Below, in pieces: positions 60,501 through 64,000 of a stretch of 64,000 nucleotides of DNA. How positions within the stretch are numbered: position 1 is the stretch's first letter; each line of letters starts with the position of its first letter. The stretch is taken from positions 1,054,001 to 1,118,000 of the forward strand of contig CAVQBC010000008.1 of the NCBI GenBank assembly GCA_963710665.1, read 5' to 3'. The translations under genes and the position numbers were made by a program. Under the pieces are notes generated by a model. The model ran no database searches and had not been told where the DNA came from. It saw only the letters and a program-made list of their open reading frames with translations. The stretch comes from CAVQBC01 sp963710665 (GTDB taxonomy: Bacteria; Actinomycetota; Thermoleophilia; Solirubrobacterales; Solirubrobacteraceae).

Positions 60501-61179
60501 TGTCGGGGGCGGACTCCGCGCAGACCGCGGAGGCGCGCGCGTTCGCGGAGCGGCTGACCCGGGTCCTGGCCGTGCCGGTCGAGCTCTACGACGAGCGCTT
60601 CACGACGCGCTTGGCCCAGCAGGGCGGCGGCCGCGCCAGCGAGGACTCGCGCGCCGCGGCCGTGCTGCTCGAGGGCTGGCTCGCGGGCCGCTCCGCCGAC
60701 ATGCGCTGAGCCGCGCGCCGATGCGTCAAGCGCGCGCCGGGCGCGGGCGATGGAGGACGGGATGCAGACCGCCACCGACTTCCACGCCACCGTCTCCGAT
60801 CCCGACGCCGGCCCCCTCGACGCCCTCCTCGAACGCATCGTCGAGGGCTACTTCGTCCTCGCCGACGGCCAGGGCGCGATCTCGAAGTGGGGCGAGCCCG
60901 CCGAGCTGCTCTTCGGGCTCGGGGCCGACGAGGCGCTCGGGCACTCGCTGTTCGACCGCCTGCTCGACGAGGCGCACGGCGACGCGGACGCCTGGCGCCG
61001 GTTCCTGCAGACGGGCGAGCCCCCGGAGGCCCGCGGGCGCGTGGAGGTGCGGGGGCGCCACGCGGCAGGCGGCGAGACCTTCGGGCTCGAGCTGGTGTTC
61101 GTACCGGTCAAGCTCGACGAGGGATTCGACTTCTCGCTGTTCCTCGAGGACCTCGGCTCCGACCTGCCGGCGAGCCTGA
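57535..61179 (+). CDS. alaS: alanyl-tRNA synthetase, ORF reads on past the normal end
   Basis: Class II synthetase with all parts: catalytic core (TSAEIRERFLSFFEERGHRRLPSGSLVP, MLGNFSIGDYFK, GPTGPCGPCSELY), editing domain (NHTATHLLHAALRERLG, ELCGGTHVRSTAEVG) and C-Ala domain (VVGGGGGGRDTMAQAGG). GTG 57535 gives the standard start TSAEIR. Homology ends at about 60165 (EALAVARAGAS), but this frame has no stop until 61179, so the literal product would be 1214 residues with a meaningless tail. That tail overlaps ruvX and the start of the PAS gene in other frames. A small indel near 60150 probably removed the normal stop; a nearby frame stops at 60293, just before ruvX. Confidence 0.9.
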   Translation: MTSAEIRERFLSFFEERGHRRLPSGSLVPTVHDPSTLLISAGMHPLKPYFLGQERPPHNRLTTAQKCFRTVDIDRVGLTHRHLTFFEMLGNFSIGDYFKAGAVAFAWELSLEGFGFDPEMIWITVFEGDDELGLGPDEEAIEAWLDIGVPRERIVQLPRSENFWQAGPTGPCGPCSELYLDRGLEFGLEDDLPGGENERFLEYWNLVFMQFNQDPVGTLEPLPAKNIDTGLGLERMAAIQQNVTSVFETDQFRPLIDLGEELSGARYGSGADVDRALRILADHTRGMSFLLADGVVPSNEDRGYVLRRVMRRAIVQGRRIGIAPGFLPVFAGRVRELMADVYPQLREHAETIDMWLATEEEAFGRTIEQGTRILDEHIARAKDAGAEGIGAAEAFQLHDTYGFPVDLTLELAAEQGLGVDEAGFEALMDQQRTRSRDVGERGGGGADRQRIRTFAERAGFETEFTGYETVEQATAVGAVTREDDRVLAKLVESPFYATGGGQVADAGVVECEDGDCRATVIDVVRLGDDQALVLEPQTGELHEGERVLARVDAAARRATAANHTATHLLHAALRERLGSHVRQAGSYVGPDKLRFDFTHGQGLEEADLRYIEDRVTEWVLADHPVRATITSLDEARRLGAMALFGEKYGDTVRMVEVSDGSFSRELCGGTHVRSTAEVGVFKLLSESSSAANVRRIEAVTGPVAVELLRRHDRALEETAHMLRTTPEQVPELVADRERKRRELEKQVRSGAGAAAGNGAGAEAALVERAAEVDGVRVLAEAAPFAEPKALMDLADRLKNALGESAIVLGGTGEGRVHLVAAVTPAVVERGVKAGAVVKAAAQVVGGGGGGRDTMAQAGGREPEKLDEALAVARAGASRPSARRSWRHWAPPSTTVPLVRAAPGIHGIHRSMRAAAESTIRAPRGGRRARPRPRLRQRPLRRGGLRPQRHAGDAARAGAPPRHPPRRAADRGPRGRARRRARGGRAAALAVGGGLRADRGGARVRGAADPGPGRAGRALRRALHDALGPAGRRPRQRGLARRGRAARGLARGPLRRHALSRAPMRQARAGRGRWRTGCRPPPTSTPPSPIPTPAPSTPSSNASSRATSSSPTARARSRSGASPPSCSSGSGPTRRSGTRCSTACSTRRTATRTPGAGSCRRASPRRPAGAWRCGGATRQAARPSGSSWCSYRSSSTRDSTSRCSSRTSAPTCRRA
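60314..60709 (+). CDS. ruvX: Holliday junction resolvase-like protein / pre-16S rRNA nuclease
   Basis: YqgF/RuvX family RNase-H fold, 131 residues, normal length. The N-terminal motif is VLALDYGSARCGAAVSDPSG, then GAERVVVGLPLSLSGADS, AFAERLTRVLAVPVELYDERFTT, and EDSRAAAVLLEGWL. Catalytic acidic residues (Asp in LALDYG, Glu in YDERF, Asp in EDSRAA) are present. It processes the 5' end of 16S rRNA. It sits between alaS and mltG as in many actinobacteria. GTG start; the gene lies wholly inside the read-through tail of alaS in another frame. Confidence 0.93.
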   Translation: MRVLALDYGSARCGAAVSDPSGTLATPLEPVLRPATRRGVQRIAALVAELGAERVVVGLPLSLSGADSAQTAEARAFAERLTRVLAVPVELYDERFTTRLAQQGGGRASEDSRAAAVLLEGWLAGRSADMR

Positions 61180-62171
61180 TGCTCCCGCGCCTGCGCCGCC
61201 AGCACCCGGTGGTCACGCGCGCGCTGGACGCCGCGCTCGGCGACCACCCGCAGGGCTGGGACGGCTGGCGCACCGCGGGCACGTTCGTCGTCCTGCGTCC
61301 GACCGAGCCGACGCCGTGGGTGGAGGAGGAGCTGCGCGCCCGCGAGGAGGAGCGCGCGCGGGAGGCGGCCCTCGCCGAGGCGAGCCTCACCGACCCCGAT
61401 CCGGGGATCCAGGGCGACTCGGTCTCCGAGCTCGAGGACGCCGCCGCCGTGGTGGCGCGCCTGATCTCCGCGATGGAGCGCATCGAGGCGCTCGAGCGCG
61501 GTTCCGCCGCGGTCGAGGTGGTGCGCCGGGAGGCCGAGGCCGCGCGCGCCGAGGCGGAGGAGGCCCGTGAGCGGGCGGCGGCCGCGGAGCAGCGCGTCGA
61601 GGAGCTGCGCGGTGAGCTGGCGAGCGTCGCCGCGGCCGCGGAGTCGGCGCAGCACGAGGCCGAGCAGGCCCGCCGGGCGGCCGAGGCCGAGCGCGAGCGG
61701 GCCGGCGCGCGGGTCAACGAGGTGTTCCACCAGATCCTGGAGGTCGCGATGCGCGGCGGGGCGTCCGAGGCGTCCCGGCGCACGGTGGCGCTCGCGCCCA
61801 CGGTGGCCGGGCGGCCGGCGCGCGAGCCTCGGCCCGGGTTCGACGACGCCGCCGAGCCGCTGGCGGTCCTCGGCCTGGACGGGCGCTTCCGCGAGCTCAA
61901 CCCGGCGTTCACCAAGCTCGTCGGCTACGACGAGGAGGAGTTCGGGAAGGCCGTCTGGCCGTCGGTCCACGACCGCCGCGCGTTCGAGTCCCAGCGCGAG
62001 CAGCTCGAGCGCCTGGCGGCCGGCGAGCTCGAAGCGATCCCGGTCGAGAGCACCTACATGCACGGCCAGGGCCTGATGGTCCCGGTGGTCGGCGAGCTGC
62101 GCCTCACGCGCGACGACGAGGGCCACCCGACGGCGCTCCTGCTCGCCGCCGAGAACCACGGACACGCATAG
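60750..62171 (+). CDS. double-PAS protein with central coiled coil
   Basis: Protein of 473 residues. PAS-like domain 1 is at about 20-130 (LLERIVEGYFVLADGQGAISKWGEPAELLFGLGADEALGHSLFDRLL...GGETFGLELVFVPV). A long Ala/Glu coiled coil spans about 235-320. PAS domain 2 is at about 360-465 (PLAVLGLDGRFRELNPAFTKLVGYDEEEFGKAVWPSVHDRR). There is no kinase, cyclase or DNA-binding output, so it probably signals by protein contact. ATG 60762 with GGAGGA 4 nt upstream is an equally good start. Position between ruvX and mltG is unusual for a sensor. Confidence 0.82.
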   Translation: MEDGMQTATDFHATVSDPDAGPLDALLERIVEGYFVLADGQGAISKWGEPAELLFGLGADEALGHSLFDRLLDEAHGDADAWRRFLQTGEPPEARGRVEVRGRHAAGGETFGLELVFVPVKLDEGFDFSLFLEDLGSDLPASLMLPRLRRQHPVVTRALDAALGDHPQGWDGWRTAGTFVVLRPTEPTPWVEEELRAREEERAREAALAEASLTDPDPGIQGDSVSELEDAAAVVARLISAMERIEALERGSAAVEVVRREAEAARAEAEEARERAAAAEQRVEELRGELASVAAAAESAQHEAEQARRAAEAERERAGARVNEVFHQILEVAMRGGASEASRRTVALAPTVAGRPAREPRPGFDDAAEPLAVLGLDGRFRELNPAFTKLVGYDEEEFGKAVWPSVHDRRAFESQREQLERLAAGELEAIPVESTYMHGQGLMVPVVGELRLTRDDEGHPTALLLAAENHGHA

Positions 62172-62225
62172 CGCCCGCGGAGGCGGACCGCGTCGCCGCC
62201 GGACCGGTTGTCATCATCTCCGGTC

Positions 62226-64000
62226 GTGTTCCGGAGGGACGGACGTTCGCAGGGCGAGCGCACGCGGGAGGAACGGGAGCGCGCAGCGGCCGAGCGCGCC
62301 GCCCGCCGCGCGGCGCGCGATGGGCGCCCGCCGCCGCCTGAACCGCTCGCCGACACCCCCGCGGACGACGACCTGCCGTCGCTCTGGGACCTCGACCGCG
62401 TCGAGCGCGAGGACGGCGGCGACGCCGCCGCGCCCTCCGACGAGGAGCCGGACGACGGCGGCGACCACGCCGCCGCGCCCTCCCCCGACGAGCCGGACCA
62501 CGGCGGCCCGCCCTCGCTCGAGGAGCTCGACCGCGCCGCGCGGCAGAGCCGCCCCGCCCCGCTCGACGACGGCGACCACACATCGTCCGACGACCACCCG
62601 GCCCCGCCCGACGGGCCCGACCCGGCCACGCGCGCCTTCGGCCCGGCCTCGCTCGACGAGCCCGCCCGCGACGCCGGGCCGCCATCGCCCGCCGACCCCG
62701 ACCCCGCCGCGGACGACGAGCCCCCCGCCTTCCCGGAGGACCTCCCGCCGGTCGAGGAGAGCGTCGGCCCGGCGCGGCCGCAGTCGGCGGCCGCCGAGGG
62801 CGACGGGCCGTCGGACGACGCCGAGTCGTCGCCGCCGGCCGGCGGCGACTGGGCCCCCGAGTGGTCCGAGGACGCCGAGCCGGCGCGTGCCCCCGCGCCC
62901 GACCCCGACGCCGAGCCGGAGCTCATCCTGCCGAGCGCGCGCGCCGAGCGCGCGCCGGTGGACGCCGACGACGAACCCGAGCAGGAGCCGGAGCGCGAGA
63001 CCCCGTCGCTGCCGCGCGGCCGCGCCACGGCGCTGGCGAGCCCGCCCGTCGCCTCCGCGGCCCCGCGCCGCTCGGCGCCGGCCCCGCCTCGCCGCCCGGG
63101 CGCCGGCAACGCCCCCAAGGGGCACCGCCGCCGCGGCGGCCGCTGGCGCCGGCGCTTCGGCGCCCTGCTCGCGCTGGCCGCGATCGGCGCCGCGCTGGCC
63201 TTCATCAACGCCACCTTCCAGCCCTTCCACGGCGACGGCCGCGGCGTCGCGCACGTGCGGGTCCCCAGCGGCGCCGACGCCGGGCAGATCGGCGAGCTGC
63301 TCGAGGCCCGCGGCGTCGTGGAGTCGGCGCGCTTCTTCAACATCAACGCGACGCTCACGCTGCGGCGGAGCAAGCTGAAGTCCGGGAACTACACGCTCGC
63401 CCGCGACATGAGCTACGGCGACGCGCTGGACGCGCTGATCCAGGGCCCCGAGGCGAAGGTGCTCAAGACCTTCAAGCTCACGATCCCCGAGGGCCTGTCG
63501 CGCCGCGAGGTCAACCCGCTGCTCGTCAAGGCCGAGCTCGACGGCGACTACCTGCAGGCCACCAGCTCCCGCGAGCTGCTGCGCAGCGCCCGCCGCGCCG
63601 GCCTGCCGCGCCGCGCGAAGACCGCCGAGGGCTTCCTGTTCCCCGCCACCTACGAGCTCCCCGTCGGCGGCGACGCCACCGAGCTCGCCGACCAGCAGGT
63701 CGCGACGTTCCGGCGCCGCCTCGCCGACGTGAACATGAGCACCGCGAAGCGCAAGAACCTCACGCGCTACGACGTGCTGATCATCGCCTCGATGGTCGAG
63801 CGCGAGGCGCAGCTCGATCGCGAGCGCCGCCTCGTCGCGGCGGTGATCTACAACCGGCTCCAGCGCGGCATGCCGCTGGGGATCGACGCGACGATCCGCT
63901 ACTCGGAGAACAACTGGACGCGCCCGCTGCGCAAGTCCGAGCTCGAGAAGGACGGCCCGTACAACACCCGGACGCGGCGCGGCCTGCCGCCCACGCCGAT
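62226..64000 (+). CDS. mltG: endolytic murein transglycosylase MltG, 3' end outside window
   Basis: The frame is open to the window end. The first 300 residues are acidic, Pro/Asp-rich and apparently disordered, ending in a basic stretch (KGHRRRGGRWRRR). A transmembrane helix follows (FGALLALAAIGAALAFINATF), then the YceG fold: HVRVPSGADAGQIGELLEARGVVESARFF, KSGNYTLARDMSYGDALDALIQG, LTIPEGLSRREV, EGFLFPATYELPVG, and the catalytic Glu in IIASMVEREAQLDRERRLVAAVIYNRLQRGMPLGIDATIRY. It cleaves nascent glycan strands at the membrane. GTG 62226 is the first start; no clear ribosome site is seen. The long cytoplasmic region is the odd part. Confidence 0.9.
   Translation, partial: MFRRDGRSQGERTREERERAAAERAARRAARDGRPPPPEPLADTPADDDLPSLWDLDRVEREDGGDAAAPSDEEPDDGGDHAAAPSPDEPDHGGPPSLEELDRAARQSRPAPLDDGDHTSSDDHPAPPDGPDPATRAFGPASLDEPARDAGPPSPADPDPAADDEPPAFPEDLPPVEESVGPARPQSAAAEGDGPSDDAESSPPAGGDWAPEWSEDAEPARAPAPDPDAEPELILPSARAERAPVDADDEPEQEPERETPSLPRGRATALASPPVASAAPRRSAPAPPRRPGAGNAPKGHRRRGGRWRRRFGALLALAAIGAALAFINATFQPFHGDGRGVAHVRVPSGADAGQIGELLEARGVVESARFFNINATLTLRRSKLKSGNYTLARDMSYGDALDALIQGPEAKVLKTFKLTIPEGLSRREVNPLLVKAELDGDYLQATSSRELLRSARRAGLPRRAKTAEGFLFPATYELPVGGDATELADQQVATFRRRLADVNMSTAKRKNLTRYDVLIIASMVEREAQLDRERRLVAAVIYNRLQRGMPLGIDATIRYSENNWTRPLRKSELEKDGPYNTRTRRGLPPTP

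Noticed and set aside
1..64000. CRISPR array, rRNA operon or replication origin
   Set aside because: No regularly spaced repeats, no rRNA-like sequence and no dnaA-box cluster were seen anywhere in the window.

Overview
This window is about 72% GC bacterial chromosome and is coding almost throughout. The organism is most likely an actinobacterium of the Thermoleophilia/Solirubrobacterales type. This is inferred from the very high GC, the many GTG starts, ATGA/GTGA start-stop overlaps, an F420-type luciferase-like oxidoreductase, and the block hisS-aspS ... mnmA-alaS-ruvX-PAS-mltG, in which MnmA carries an IscU-like N-terminal domain. No rRNA or CRISPR array is visible. One tRNA (Met, CAT) lies at 30997-31070.

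Region 1 (1-12930) is regulatory and redox-related. It holds a large SARP/BTAD-AAA-TPR regulator, a translationally coupled pair of paralogous Cys/His-rich mini-proteins, and an ECF sigma factor divergent from a LysR-HTH/HSL-esterase fusion. An O-methyltransferase, a NarL-type histidine kinase with an upstream cupin gene, an AraC regulator, a three-gene aldo/keto-reductase operon and an NAD-binding protein follow.

Region 2 (about 13000-30990) looks like an eroding accessory island that ends at the 3' end of the tRNA-Met gene. It contains an acyl-CoA synthetase chimera, a LuxR regulator, an SDR and a MalT-like LuxR regulator broken by single-base insertions, and decayed aldo/keto reductase and GNAT genes. 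It also has an FMN reductase with a structured leader, an MFS exporter between short repeats, a TraA-type relaxase/helicase scrap, a PfpI-DUF2188 fusion, topoisomerase IB, an IS110-type remnant and a beheaded sigma factor. The most distinctive part is a seven-gene minus-strand operon (30388 to 28364) of tiny secreted, lipoprotein and membrane proteins. One member carries two Ltp repeats, the domain of phage superinfection-exclusion lipoproteins. A possible integrase remnant lies between this operon and the tRNA.

Region 3 (31288-45000) is catabolic. A GntR regulator is divergent from an operon of HisC-like aminotransferase, hydantoinase/oxoprolinase A and B, and a maleate-isomerase-like enzyme. 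A dihydroxyacetone-kinase-type kinase and a frameshifted zinc alcohol dehydrogenase lie on the other strand. RecQ, a double-DUF427 protein, a luciferase-like oxidoreductase and a NicX/M29-like protein follow.

Region 4 (45069-64000) is core. It has a GAF-PAS-PAS-GGDEF-EAL protein, a Tim44-like membrane protein, a small membrane protein, a glyoxalase-II-like hydrolase, hisS, aspS and a molybdopterin-oxidoreductase/ferredoxin-reductase/DUF6510 operon. A membrane-anchored protein of unknown function, the IscU-MnmA fusion, alaS (stop codon displaced far downstream), ruvX, a double-PAS protein and the start of mltG complete it. Several breaks are clean single-base or 7-bp events in otherwise intact genes, so sequencing or assembly error is a live alternative to true pseudogenisation.
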